A stretch of DNA of 64,000 bases from Arenicola marina (taxonomy: Eukaryota > Annelida > Polychaeta > Arenicolidae). The stretch covers positions 43,278,156-43,342,155 of the forward strand of contig OZ025252.1 of assembly GCA_964019135.1 (NCBI GenBank), written 5' to 3'. How positions within the stretch are numbered: position 1 is the first letter of the stretch; each line of letters starts with the position of its first letter. Both the position numbers and the translations under genes were made by a program. The notes beneath the pieces were generated by a model. The model had not been told where the DNA came from and did not search any database. It worked only from the letters and a program-made list of their open reading frames with translations. Of this stretch, positions 13,045 to 26,700 are shown one piece after another.

Positions 13045-13434
13045 GAACCATGACCAGAGTTGGAAACGTTCATCCTATGCAAGATGGACGCATTTCAAAG
13101 GATGTGATCTACGGTTTACTCGCCGATGGCAAAAGGCCAACTGGACGGCAAAAGCTTAGGTTGTTTGCAAGCGTGACATGAAGGCTTTCGGCATCGCTTT
13201 GCATTCTTGGGAGGATCTAGCATCCCAAAAGAGGGGATGGGCACGTGTCGTGCGTGAGGGAATATAATGGCCCACCACGACGGGCTCTGGTTTGAGAAAC
13301 TGGACTTGAAACGCCAATCTAGGCGCCCACCAGCGAGCACAAACTAAAACCTATCGACAGGTCACCGATGCGACGACTGTGGTAAGGTCTGTCGGTCACA
13401 GATAGGCTTATTCAATCATAAGGGCAAATGCCGC
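13045..13434 (+). pseudogene. 3' end of a LINE ORF2 with C-terminal zinc finger (block A)
   Basis: Translated parts read GNVHPMQDGRISKDVIY, DGKRPTGRQKLR, CKRDMKAFGI and, in another frame, a C2H2 finger CDDCGKVCRSQIGLFNHKGKC. This is the well-known carboxy end of non-LTR retrotransposon reverse transcriptases (GKRPxGRPxLRxKDxCKRD followed by CxxCGxxCxSRIGLxSH). Compared with 39249 in block B this copy has lost 7 bp after AAAGCTTAGGT, and a further frame change separates the two parts in both copies. Only the last ~390 bp is left, as expected for 5'-truncated LINEs; the clade is not assigned. Confidence 0.75.
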
Positions 13435-13440
13435 GCTACA

Positions 13441-14100
13441 AATCGTATAACTGAAACCAAAACAAAGCTGCAAATCCATCGTCTTTCGCAGACGGACGGA
13501 TGCCAACCAACTCTTCAGTTTCAGATATATAAATATTAATGTTATGATAAACAATGGAAAATGGGATATCCCCCCCCCCCACTCCTTTCCCTGGAAAAAC
13601 CGTATAAATCTTTATTTTCTGGCGCGTGAATTCGCGAATTTTGGCCTCCAAGAGGTCACTCATTGTCAATCAATCACTTCTTTAGCCGGAAGTGGCCCCA
13701 CCGCGTCAAATTCAGAAACGTCACGCAGGCTTGTGTGAGTGATAACGGGGATTGTTGATGTCAAACTTAGAACTGTATATTTCATTCCACCAATATATGA
13801 CGTTTTCGTCACTATGATGTTTGGGGTTATAACAAACGTCCAGATCGATGGTCATCACGGATGGTCATCACGGATTTCTGTTAGGTAATATTGGGTTGAT
13901 TATATGAGCTGGACAGACTCAAAAGTGTCCTTGGTAAGACATGAATTAAACCGGTTACATGTATACCCGAACGGAAATCACTGACCGCAAACGGTTAATT
14001 TTGTTGTTGTTCAATAAATCGTTAATATGGATCTAGTGTGGCCGTTAGAGATATGGGCGGTCGTGTTTTCAATGCATGCCACCTTACTTTAATTTATTTC
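13441..14100. other. Intergenic, no gene seen
   Basis: Contains a C tract at about 13571 that differs in length from block B and a short tandem copy of GGTCATCACGGAT near 13850. Nothing else is recognised. Confidence 0.4.
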
Positions 14101-14129
14101 CCTCAAATTAAACATAGGGCCCCAGAAGC

Positions 14130-14292
14130 CCTTTTTCGACACGGCGCGACACGGCGATGTTTAAAATCGACAAAGCGACATTGGGGCTGCCTTAAAATCG
14201 AGACGCGACTTGGACCCGTTAATAAAATAGACATGCGACATGGACTTCTTAAAATTCGACATGCGACATGGCTACCGCCCCCCCCCCCCCCC
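14130..14292. repeat. Degenerate ~40-bp tandem repeat ending in a poly-C tract (block A)
   Basis: AAAATCGACAAGCGACATTGG-type units recur about four times with variations (TCGAGACGCGACTTGG, TAGACATGCGACATGG, TCGACATGCGACATGG), followed by a C tract. The same structure is at 40330-40495 in block B. The open frames across it are a by-product of the repeat. Confidence 0.6.
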
Positions 14293-14299
14293 TCAGGGG

Positions 14300-16150
14300 C
14301 CCTAAACATCGGTGCGATAATGTCGCTGCATGGTAATTAACGTGCTGTATGCAGGCGGATCGACAGTCTTGCCGCCTGACATCACGCGTATCATCACTGA
14401 CCTTGTTAATAAGAGTTTATATTGGTCGAACACATCAACACCTATTGGTTTGTTGGTTAACAGAAGACCGATTATCAGACTTCGAATTGTTGATTATAAA
14501 ACGTAACACCCGGTATTTTTTTTAAATAAGTCAGCTTCTTGGAAAATTTTTAAGCATGGATATTCACTAGTCATCAACAGGAAATCCTTCAAAATAGAGA
14601 TAATTTCATAAAATTACCGAAAAGATCGCGATTATATTTATGTAACAAACTTAAAATGTTGGTCGAAATGTCTAGGACAGGCTGTTTAAATGTAAAAAAT
14701 AATTAATCCCAATTATTGATTTATTAATTATTATATATTACCATGCACCATTATTGATGAAACAAATCAAATCATTATATTACTAAATTTTTCATAATAA
14801 ACATAAATTCACTACTTCTCTGACTAGGCATGGTTATCAAAACTACATTGGTAGAAATGCATATGGTATATTTGTTAATATTTATTGACCTGCAATGTCA
14901 GCCTATCTAAAATCGCTGCATGTGTGTCCGTAAATCTACCAGGTATACTGTTATTAAACCACTTAAAAATAAAAATAACAAAAGTTTTGGGATTCCAAAG
15001 TTATATTTATTCTTTTAATTTTTAATTCACACTTTCAGATTTACATATCAAAACATACATAACTGCATACTACCAGTGGTATGTTGCGAAATCATAATAT
15101 AGCAAAGCAGGATATAAAATGAGCAAGATACTTTATTTATACATGTGGACCTGGGTCCATATTGTAAAAAAAATACAAATTTATATCATAAATAAATACA
15201 GAAAATATACATTAAAATATAAATTCCTCTCCATAAAAAAAAATTTAATGCTATAAAGTGATAGAACAATTGAATGTTGCAAAAACAAATCTGACAGATA
15301 TGTTTATTTGCCAAAGACAATATATGATAAGATATATAATAGTCCTCTACATAGCACTATAATGAGACTAGAGAAAAATTATATGCACACAGTACATTAT
15401 ATGGTAAATGACCTAGATGGAGGCATTCTAAAAACACATCAAGTTTATACACCACTTGAATGCATGCTTGAAATTATTCCATATAAATAACAAGAGGCAA
15501 ACATAATATTACCCTTTCAGGTTTGTAGTGTAACAGCTAGCGATAGCGTCGATCTTCTCTAGTATTTATATTGATCAAACAGCAATAAATATATATATAT
15601 AGTTTCAGTTTCACTTTTTCTGTATGCTAGTACTTAATTTACAGTGAAAGGCTCAACAACTGACCATTTGCAGAATTGTGTAATTTATGACATATGGGAC
15701 ACTGATCTGATTCTCAACTATGAAAATTGTCATACGGGGTTGGAGATAATCAATGTTATAATGATAAACTAGGTTTGGTAACATAATTATAGGTCAGATG
15801 CAAGGCGCTGTCACGGTTGGAAAACATTTGGTCACTTGGCTGGAAGTGCATGAGATTACCAACATGATCAGAACAATCTAAATACATGCACACATTATGG
15901 TGTTTGAAATGTAATGTAGAATATACAAAAAAATTAATTACACAAAACAAAACCTGGTAAATAGTTCTTACCACAATGCTTGACAATATAGCAAACTTGA
16001 TTCCTACTCCCAACGCTTTTCTGAAGTCAAGCAGACAAAATATGTACTAACATGTGAAAAATTAGCCACTAATATCAGATTTTAGCCTGTGTATGCTGAA
16101 ATGCTGTTTTTCTATATCAAAATCACTGGTAGATCTATGGTTCACGCATA
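14300..16150. other. AT-rich intergenic stretch, no gene seen
   Basis: Present almost unchanged at 40500-42360. Short frames exist on both strands but none has recognisable domains, splice structure or composition unlike the surroundings. Confidence 0.4.
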
Positions 16151-16262
16151 CACATTCTTCTAGGGGGGGGGGGTGCTAATTCTATATACAACAATGCTGT
16201 TGTGTTATACTTGTAAAAGTTGTAGAGAGGCAACATCCACGCCACCCCGCCCCCACCCCCTC

Positions 16263-16404
16263 CAGTGGCGGATCCAGGGTGGGGGGGGGGGGTGGCCCCC
16301 CTTTCAGGAACGAGCTAAACAAGTCAGATTTTTTAGGAGAAATTCAGTTTTTGTATGTAAAATATTCTCCCATAGGGTTTCACAAATTCCTGGATCCGCC
16401 ACTA
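16263..16404. mobile_element. hAT-type MITE (block A)
   Basis: Terminal inverted repeats CAGTGGCGGATCCAGG and CCTGGATCCGCCACTA flank about 110 bp containing a long G tract next to a C tract. Termini beginning CAGTGGCGGATCCAG are typical of non-autonomous hAT elements in many animals. The 8-bp target duplication cannot be read cleanly because the flanks are C-rich. Same site in block B at 42469. Confidence 0.7.
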
Positions 16405-16451
16405 CCCTCTCGCTGATTTTCCAGTCCCTGTGATAGTGATAGTCTAATCAC

Positions 16452-16732
16452 AGGAGCCTCAATCGCAGTTTGGTGGGTGGGGGAGGGGGGGGGGGGACAA
16501 CTAGCGGTAGGCTGGCTGCACTCATAATATGTCATTTAAACTTTAAATGAAAGAGATATGTATCTTTATATGATATATCAGTGTAGCCGGCCTCCCTACC
16601 CCCCCACCCCTCGCACCTGCGATTGAGGATACACTCATATGTTATATAAAGAGACATCTCGCTTTAGGCCTATATCATATATACCTATATCAGCCAGCCT
16701 CCCCCCACCCCCCACCCGCGATTGAGGCTCCT
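16452..16732. repeat. Inverted-repeat element with G/C tracts (block A)
   Basis: AGGAGCCTCAATCGC at 16452 is exactly complementary to GCGATTGAGGCTCCT at 16718, and the match extends weakly inward through a G-rich and a C-rich tract. A third partial copy (CTGCGATTGAGGATAC) lies at about 16617, making an internal tandem duplication. Probably a small foldback or MITE-like element; family unknown. Block B copy at 42655-42935. Confidence 0.55.
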
Positions 16733-16739
16733 GATGTCT

Positions 16740-17775
16740 AATAGATAGATTAGTGCTCTTGCACTATAACTCTTGTTTAGGTCAAGATCTAAAATTGCCG
16801 ACAAATCTGTTAAGCTTAATATCTGTCCCATTGAATATACTCATTGGAAACTACAGATGTTTAGCGTGCCAAACAGATCCAAATGCAAGAGCGTTGTTGT
16901 TCTGCTTAACTACCGGAAATAGGAGGATCGCGCTCTTGTAAGTAAAATATGGATTAACGTTGAGTTCGTAACGGAAAATCTCACGCAGCTCTACCGCAGC
17001 GACACCATACGGCATATAATGTAAATCGGCCGAATGAAATAAGTTTTCGACGAATGGAATAGTTGAATAGGGCAGGATGGATTTCTGTCAAACAAAATGA
17101 GATCCCGAACCGAGCACCCGCAAGTGGCACTGGCAAACGCCATTATGGCAATGAATAACACGGAATTTGCGAACAGAATGACTTTTTGCTGAGACGAACG
17201 ATGGTTTAGGCGAACAAAATGAAAAGTAGCCGAAGGAAATAACGTTTTCAAGAAGTAGTCCCAAACGGCGTGCCATAGTACAATAGTGTACTGTCTTTAT
17301 GATGAAGAACGTCTTTATGAATGAAGAATGCGGAGAGTTAACGGACATATAAGGGCAGTCTGTGCGACTGATAAGATAAAACATTCGAATCTGGTCTGCA
17401 GGAAACTGGATTTTGCATTGCAACAAACTAAAGATATTTGTTAAAGAAACGACGACCATATAAACATGGCAGACAAGAGGGGGGTTAAAGACGAGTTCTA
17501 TGACTATGCCACACAGCACATTCACCAAAGGCTGACGAGTGACTGTTACATTATAGTAATGTGCCGGGTTCTTCCTAATTTGACACTAAATAAATTGTTG
17601 AGGACAGTTAATTTCCAGTTGTCAATACAACTTATACTTCGCAATTACGCCGCGCAAACGTAGTTCATTATCTTTTACCCCTCGGTTGGGGGCTTCACGT
17701 AAAATCCTTTCACATGGTCCGTGAATAAGCCAGACGATGTTCATTAACTTTAGCTTTTACCATTAGGTTGAAGCC
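16740..17775. other. Intergenic / 3' flank of P450 gene 2
   Basis: No gene is called. Between 16990 and 17260 a loose motif of the form CGAAxxAAAT recurs about six times. From about 17490 the sequence resembles the 3' flank of P450 gene 1 (3140-3430). A frame of 146 codons on the minus strand (17088-17528) is kept in block B only because the two blocks are nearly identical. Confidence 0.4.
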
Positions 17776-20700
17776 TCACATGAAATCTTTCCTCAGGGTT
17801 AGTGTACACTTGACTCCGCCTTTGGGTTTCAGAGTTGTGGCCTCCCGAATCTTGAATTCCTGACTGGGATCAAGTTCAAGGTCAAATCTCTGGAAGAACT
17901 TGGCCAGGATCACCTTGGCCTCCATCTGCAACAACGAGTAATAAGTTCATTTGCATCAGGAAAAATATATATTACTGGAAAGTGACCAGTAATAAGTCCA
18001 TCAATAAGTCCATTTGCATCAGGAAAAATATATATTACTGGAAAGTGACTTTGCGTATAAAGGCCAACTATATGACGTATGTACAGACGTACCCTATTTG
18101 TTATGAACCCAAAGAAATCCTGATTGCATTTTTAGCCAAAGCCACATATTTTAGTCATGGTTGGAATAAAAACTTAATTTCCTGATCAGACTTCATTTCG
18201 GTTTAAAAGATCACAATGAATGTCAGGATGAGCACGACGTTTGAATGCGTACCCTCCTGCTAACTGACGGTTCAAGTAGATTACCTGCGCAAAGTTTTGT
18301 CCAATGCAGTTCCGCGGACCCATCGAGAACGGGAAGTAAGTGTACATTGACGGCCTGAAACCATAACACAGAAGCAGTATGTTGCTATACTCTACATATT
18401 TTAGAGCAACAGAATAGTGTTTAAATTTTACAAATACCCAAATAAGTTTCTGTTATAGTTTGTTACAGTTAGGTACTGCTAACAAATATTTGAAAATGTG
18501 TAGGATTTCATTAAATAAGTAGGATAAGTTAAAGATGTTACTTCTTTGGCTCTGATTTAGACACAATAGAAAACAATTATGTGCATGTTGTAATGAAGGT
18601 GTACACAATGTGCTAACCAACAACCTGCGCAAGAATGAACCACGGTGAATGGTGTCATTAAGCAGTAACATGCTCACCTGTCCTCTGCGTCGGGATGGAA
18701 TCTCTCAGGCTTGAACTCCAAGGCATCGGGATGAAACTCTGCCGAACGACCGTTTACATAAGGACTCATCTACAAATACAAATAGAGAACAAATAATTAT
18801 CGGATAATTATTTTCCATTGCAAATTTGGGGTCTTTGCATAGATAGAAGTCAAGTACCAAAAGAGAAAATGTTTACAAGGTTTAAGACCATATTTGAGCT
18901 CACAATGACAGTAGTTCCTTTGGGGACGTTGTAACCCTGAATGACGGTGTCGTCCTTGAGCTGTCTGAAGGTCAACGCGCCTGGGGGATACAGGCGCAGC
19001 GTCTCTTTGACCACCATACTGCTATACTCCAGCTGAGAGATATCGTCGAACTCTATCTGGGGCTTCTGACCGAACACTTCATCAATCTCCCGACACAGCC
19101 TTCAAAGACACCATTGAACGCCTAGTTGTATATTCAATATGCACACACCCAGAAAAGGACGGCAAACTATTAACAGTGCCGTATTCCATATTTATGTTTA
19201 TATCCCGCGAGTTATTTCTATGCCACATTAAAGCTGTTATTTGATAAATTTCTAACCATTGAGAAACCAGTTTAACACCCGTTTCAAGAGCTTATAATAC
19301 ATATTATACATATTACTATTGCTATGACGGGTATGAAGGCAGTGGTTACTTCTTCTTAATGTCAGGACGTCTCCCGAGTTCCATCATTATGAAGCTTAAA
19401 GTATTGGCGGTGGTCTCTTGGCCTAAAATGTGATACAATAAAAGAAAACCTTGCATTAAAGCGCACTCTGCAAATATACCACACTGATTTTAAAGTATGT
19501 TACAACATAATAATACAGGGAAATAATACAGCTACCTATGGGAATGCGCAATAGATCAGAGGATACCCTATTAAATTGCCAAGCGGATTATATAGTTGCA
19601 TGCAGTCTCGATGACGCTAAATAACCCCATAAGGTAAGTCACGTATAACCAGCGAACGCACCAGCCAGGAAGATCGTGACGATGTTGTCAAGTGCAACCT
19701 CCATATCCATGCCTCCCGCTCCTGATTCTGAAAATATTAAATAGTGTAATTACGTTGTGACAAACTCGATCAGTAAGATTAGTGGACATATTCCAAGTGA
19801 ACATAGCTGCGTAGTTCACAAACACAATCAACCAACCAGCGCTTTTCTTTAATGAATCGACATGTAGTAAACACCTGTCGATAGAAGAAGAATGTTTTTG
19901 GTTCAGGGGTTTAACTGGCCATCAGTACCTTGATGTTGGATGATGAGTGTCAAGATATCTTCAGGAACCGCTTCCCCTCGCCGAATCAACTCCTGCCGCT
20001 CACGAAGCCAATCCGTGGCGGTCGATCTTATCAGATTGATTGCGTCACGAACTTCTTTCTTGAACGGTCGCTTCTCCCAAAATTTCACCTGTGTTGCAGT
20101 GACAGAATGACAAATAGAAAGGATTCCATAGAGATGGGGATATTTACAAGCCCGCAGCACACACAAAATTAGCCACTTGTGACCGTAATCATGTACGCGG
20201 TAATAAATAATGGGACATTTTGTGTATAGAGATTGATACATCTGTATTGGAGAGATTTTTCTCATTCGTCAGCGGTCACCATAAGTGATACCCAACAATT
20301 ATGACACTGCATGGCAAAAAAAAGCTTTATATTCTATTAGCAACATATTTGTAAGTTGTAGCAGGTCGGTTGGTTTACGCGGGAAGCTTTAAACGCCAAC
20401 ATCAAATCGTCAATGAGAGGGGTTACGATAAACAGGAGTTATATCCCATAGACAAATCCCCTGCAATGTCGAAAAGACGACACTATCCTATCCTAGGTAA
20501 TCCGAGTGGGCCGCAGAGATTTCGCTACCTATGAAGGGGTATCACGAACTAGGATGACCACAGATCCGATCGGCAGGCGAAGGTGTGTTTGCGAATACCA
20601 ACCTTGGAAAAAGAGTCTTTCACTGAAGCCGAAAAGCCCTCCATCATCTTTGAAATGGCGTTAGGAAGCGAAGACTGTTGATCTAGTAAAGCGCCAATCT

Positions 20701-23700
20701 GCTTCCCGAATGCCACCTGTAATAACAGATAAAACGTTGTTGTTCTACATTACATTATACGAACAGTTACTCTAATACAGTGGTCCCTGCGTCATATGAC
20801 TTACGTTCTGCCAGCTCCAAAGGCCCGTATAATGGAGGCAGTCGTATAATGAAACATGCTGCCGCTTGGGCGCAAGCATCATAACTGCGCAAATCGAAGC
20901 ATGATCAATATAACATTTTGCTTGTGTTCACCGGCACTTGCCGCCCCTTATCCTCAGTTCGCAGGGTGGGCATAGACCCTGACAAAATGATACAAACGTG
21001 CATATATATAGGATGTTGGACGTACTTTGCCAATGATATCCAGTGTTGTCAAGTGCATTTCATGGTGCAATTGGATAACTGTCTTCCCGTCAGCTTGTTC
21101 GGCTAATTTGTCCATCAGATCATCGGCCGTTTGATTGAACGATTCCATGATACTGCGCAGGAATCTATAGCAAAACGACTTTAGTTCTTTTCATACATCC
21201 AAATAAGATGCCAATATAACTCTTTCATCGCATCTAAGGGGGTGTTATCTGTCTCGAAATGGTTGCAAGACTGATTAATTCAATATTTGTATACACATGT
21301 GTACACGCTCATGGGTTCCTTCTTACAAGTATGCTTCGTGCGCTCTGCGGGCGTCTGACGTACATCAAACCATATATATGCGTTCCTATTATAACCCGAT
21401 AACAGGATTCCATTTCAGTACAATAAACGTATAGACACACGTTCGCAGCTTCCTTAATACCACTGTGCTTTGCGTTCTGCATGCTGTATGATTCATATAA
21501 CATGAGCTAAACGAAGGAATTAAGAATTTCATACGAGAACATGTGCAGATACAGTGCTGATCACTCTGATGAACATACTTCCTGTGAAAGGCGGGGTTCA
21601 ATACGGCTCTTTGCTTTGCCCAAATACTGTCATCGACTTCAGTAACGAGCCCTCTTCCAAAGCTCCTGAAATATTTAATTTCTAGTAATACATATATTTT
21701 GTTTCACAACATATTCAACTTCTGTTAAATTTTCATCAGATTTTGCCTGCGATGACTGAATCACGTCGATCAAGATTTGCCACTAAAAGTATTAAAACAT
21801 TCTTATGAGGTCATTCTTTTGCTACAAGTGTTGATTTTTATCTTCAAATCAACATTTAATGAGTAAACTAAGGATTGTTTTGAAGACTGGTACTTTCTAA
21901 GTTTGGGAAAGCACTCAAAAGTTGTTGATTCGTTGAGATAGTATTGGATGGAAGCAATACAAAGGTTACGGTTTGATTACCTCACACCATAGATAGATCT
22001 GATATGGTAGTAAGCTTGGTAGTCCTTTAAGTGGCCTCCTGTTATCAACAGTTCCTGAAACAGATACCGATCTCTCTGACCCGTATCTTGTCGTCAAAGG
22101 ATTATGAAAATGCTCATTCCGCGAATGATAATATACCACACTGGAGTTTTGGCGGCTGGAAGTTAAGCTACCCGGTGATATTATTCGCACCTTATCGGTA
22201 ACTTTATTGTAGTAAAGGGACACAGCCCCACAGTAGTAAAGGGACACAGCATAAAGCCAACCTCAATATGTTCTTTTTTACGTCCAAATTTCCTAATCTT
22301 CATCCCACCAAGGTGGTTGCACTTTTTTGTTTAACCTTGCCTCTATCCATACCTTATATACATTTACATGCCAGATAATACGATGAAATAAGGCATCATA
22401 GATCGGCAAGAATACACTCTTTTCCGATAACAAATGTAATATGCTAGCGACCTACCTTAACTGCTGCTGGGTCTGATGTAAACAAGAACACTCTGTGGGC
22501 TACGCGGAATGCATAGGTATCTCCATATCTCTTTCTCCTGAATACAGCAACATGAGACATTTGACAAGAAAAGATGTTATTAACAATAACAATACACATC
22601 TATATGGCTGGTAGAGAGTTTCAGAGTTTAAAATAAGTTGGCGATAGCAGTGCTAAGTTACCTGGTGGTCCTTGTATCAGCTATAATAAAGATATCAACA
22701 CATTATCGAAAGACTTAATATATGCTAAGAAAGTTTACATGAGAATGGTACATAGCAGGCATGGGGTGATTGATTACATTGTAAATGTAATAGATTACAA
22801 TTACGAGGAAATGGGCATTGTTTGTATAATTATCCTTTTAGTACAAATACTAAACATATCCTTTTAGTACAAATATGCTACATTGATACTTATCGTCCTG
22901 GCAAAGAGGGAGATGCGGTGGGTAAGATAAACTTCTGGCCTCTATGTTAAATGGCAGGCATGTACCGGTAATAAGGTCACAATGCCATATGATGCCTAAA
23001 ATGTTGTATATATTAACTGATTAACCAATGACTCTTTTAACAAGGAATAAGCATGTGCACATGCTAAACAGAAATCTGATTACAGTTACTTTTAATATCT
23101 AATTGTTTATAATCACAAACTAATGATAAATGAAAAGCCAGCTTGAAATAAAATATAGTATAAGGACCAAAAGGTACTCGACCTGTAGAAATGCATAATG
23201 CAAGCAGGTGAACTTACCATTCATACAACATATGAGCAAAAAAGATATTTTTCTTTTCCCTCATATCAGTGAATTCAGCCAGAGAGCCAAACCAAAATCT
23301 GAAAACATATTCTTTCTATTAAATGTGACCTTTCCTCCATAGATGACATAATATTGCATGTTAAATAATATCAATTATATAAATTGTTAATACTACTAAC
23401 ATAAATCTATCCCAAGCAAACATCTCAAAAGGCTAAAACAGTTCACCCTATTTTCGTCCAACATCAAGTTGCTGAAGGAAGAACCTTTTGATTTAAATTG
23501 ATAGATACAGAAGGGAGATTGGGCACAGGGATGCTGACAGCTACTAATAATTTAAGTCCAAATATTTTTTAAATCATACTGTAGGTGTGGGTGAAACATT
23601 GCTATATGAGCAACTTTAACATAGATCTACACCAATGTCGAATAAAAAACTTAACACATTTGCCAGCATCAATGAGTATGTTTTCTATCCTCCACAGATT

Positions 23701-26700
23701 TATGTTTACAAATATTAAACAAAGGTAAACATAAACCTTCAACATGTTGTCATTGAGAATAAAAAAAGGGATCGAGAAATAGCTAGGGGTGTTCATACTC
23801 ATATAAGAGTATTGAGTATCCCTTCCTTCCTCCCCTAATACATGGTACACACTCATAATGGCCGAAAGGCAAAACGGCAGAAGAATATAAGGAGGAGGGT
23901 GGTTGGGGGTGGTTGAGCCGTGAGCTAGCTGTTTATTCTGCGCCTTGACGATTGGGCAGCGAATATCAATGGGCCCTGCAATGAGCATGGATAATACAGA
24001 ATTTGCACACTGCCAATTTTTGATCACCAAAGACTACCATTGTAAACAACTCCACAATAGCTTCTGGGTCACTCTGGCAGGATGGTGCAAACAGCAACCA
24101 CAGACAGTTCAATCGTCGAGGCACAGAGGGGTGCGACTTATACACCGGTGCGACTTATATATGGCCCAAGTCGCAGTTTGTCTCTCGGGGACCACCCCCC
24201 CCCCCCTCCTCCCCGAACATCTTGACCAGCCGGGAGATCGGAAGTCGCCGATGCACGGTCCCCGCCTATCATAATCCCATCCGGCTGAAGAGGCCAAGTA
24301 GCCAATTACTCCGGCGTGGTTCCACGCCAATCCCGGGATATACCGTTTATTCGTGTTTCCTTTTGCTTCTGAACATTATAAAAGCAGAATATTCCCTTTT
24401 TCAATCTTCTGTTTCACAAAAGGTAAAGCAGAAAAGGGTTTCGGCAGTTCCTTTTTCCATTACCGTTTTGAAACATGATAAAGCAAAATAGGTAAAAGTC
24501 ATTAGAAACCGTGTGCCCTTTTTGAAAAGAGAGAATCGAAAATAGGTAACACGCGCGATACCTCTTACCCTTTTGTAAAATGCAAAACGGAAATAAGTAA
24601 CACTCGCGCGATACCTTTTACCCTTTTGTAAAGTGCAAAACGGAAATAGACAACACTCACGCGATACCGTTTTATCCTTTCCTCGAACTTCAAAACGAAA
24701 ATGAGTAACGCTCGAGCGGATTTGTTTCTATCTCCGGGCTATGGCTCCGGGCTCAAGCTCCGGGCTATGGCTCTCGGTGCCGGGCTATGGCTCTCGGTGC
24801 CGGGCTATGGCTCTCGGTGCCGGGCTATGGCTCTCGGTGCCGGGCTATGGCTCTCGGTGCCGGGCCATGGCTCCGGGCTATGGCTTTGGGCGTCGGGCTA
24901 TGGCTCTGTGCGCGATCTATGGCTCAGTGCGCTGGACTATGGCTCCGTGCGCTGCGCTGAAATTGCGAACGTGATAGCGAGGGTGAGATCGCGAGGGCTA
25001 GATCGCAAGAACGCTAGGGCGAGATCGCCAGAACGCTAGGGCGAGATCGCAAAAACGCGAGGGCGAAATCGCAAGAACGCGAGGGCGAGATCGTAAGAAC
25101 GCGAGAGCGACATTGCGAGAGCGAGATCGCGAGGGCGAGATCGCGAGAACGCGACTTCTCGATTTCAGCGCGGTGCACAGATTCATAGTCCAGCGCATGG
25201 AGCCATAGCCCACGCGCTGAGCCATAACCCGACGCCCAGAGCAGTAGCTCGAAACCATAGCCGGGCACAGAGAGCCATAGGCCGGCACCGAGAGCCATAG
25301 CCCGGAGCCATATCCTGGCACCGAGAGCCATAGCCCGAAGCCTGAGCCCGGGGCCATAGCCCAAAGGCTCTGAGGAATCCCAGATACCGGATATATAGCC
25401 CGGTTCCAAGAGCCTGAGCCCGGAGCCTGAACCCAGATCCATAGCTTGGAGCTTCAGCCCGAGGCCACAGCTTGGAGCTTCAGCCCGAGGCCATAGCTTG
25501 GAGCTTCAGCCCGAGGCCATAGCTTGGAGCTTCAGCCCGAGGCCATAGCTTGGAGCTGCAGCCCGAGGCCATAGCCCGGAGCTCGAAACAGATTCGCTCG
25601 AGTGTTATTCATTTTTGCGAAAAGAGTAAAACGGTATCGCGCGAGTGTTACCTATTTTCGTTTTGTACTTTACAAAAGGGTAAAAGGTATCGCGCGAGTG
25701 TTACCTATTTCCGTCTTGCACTTTACAAAAGGATAAAAGGTATCGCGCAGGTGTTAACTATTTTCGTTTTGCTCCTTTCAAAAAGGGCAAACGGTTTCGT
25801 ATGACTTTTGCCTTTTTTGCTTTTTCATTTTTCAAAACGGTAATGGGAAAAGGAATTGCCGAAACCCTTTTTTGCTTTACCTTTTGTGAAACAGAAAATT
25901 GAAAAAGGGAAAATTCTGCTTTTATAGTGTTCAGAAGCAAAGGAAAAACGAATAAACGGTATATCCTGGGATTCACGCCGACACGGTATCAAGTTTCTGT
26001 CTGGCCCACTTAGTCTAAGACAGCAGCTGTATCAAGTTACACCACCCAATGCCACTTCCCGAACCCTGCCCCGCCACTCTGCGAGTCAAGTCAGAATTGG
26101 GCACCCTGCCAACGATGATGATGGACCCCTGACTCCACTCCTCACCCCCTACTAATGCAACACGGCTTCACAGACCATGCGATGCGTCTATGACCTGTAT
26201 ACACAAGCCTAATCCGCGGGGTGTCAAGACGGTGCTGCTGAAACTGTGTCACGAGTACCCATCAAAGAAACACACATCCGTCCATTCTTACGGCCTTTGA
26301 CAACAAACATTATTACCAGTTGGTAGTCATGTTAACTAGTACAATAGCATTACATCTGAAGGGTGGCGCCTGGCGGATTTTTTTTTTTTAGGGTTAAATG
26401 GCAACCAATATCAATCTATATCTCATCAAATAATATTTCCTCCACCAAATTTGCATGTATTTGATGTATTACAAGAAAATACCAAGATATTTAGTGATTG
26501 CATATATGCGCCGAAAGGCACAATTGTGAGAATTCGTCAATTTTGGCCTATTTTATAGCCCATTTTGGTTACAAAAGAGCTTATAGAACATAAGTTAGTT
26601 CAGTAACTTATCGTTTTTTTGTTATTTTTGTATTCACCATGACGCTAGGCTTCAGCAGGCAGTTTCTTGGGGAAGTCTGTTGACCAGTTTTTATAGGGGA

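Noticed and set aside
17088-17528. 146-codon minus-strand frame kept in both blocks
   Set aside because: Conservation is explained by the recent duplication; composition is that of AT-rich spacer and no start context or domain is seen.
24701-25442. Open frames reading MALGAGLWLSVPGYGS repeats on both strands (also 57891-58716)
   Set aside because: They come from the 20-bp subrepeats of the foldback element, open in several frames and on both strands.
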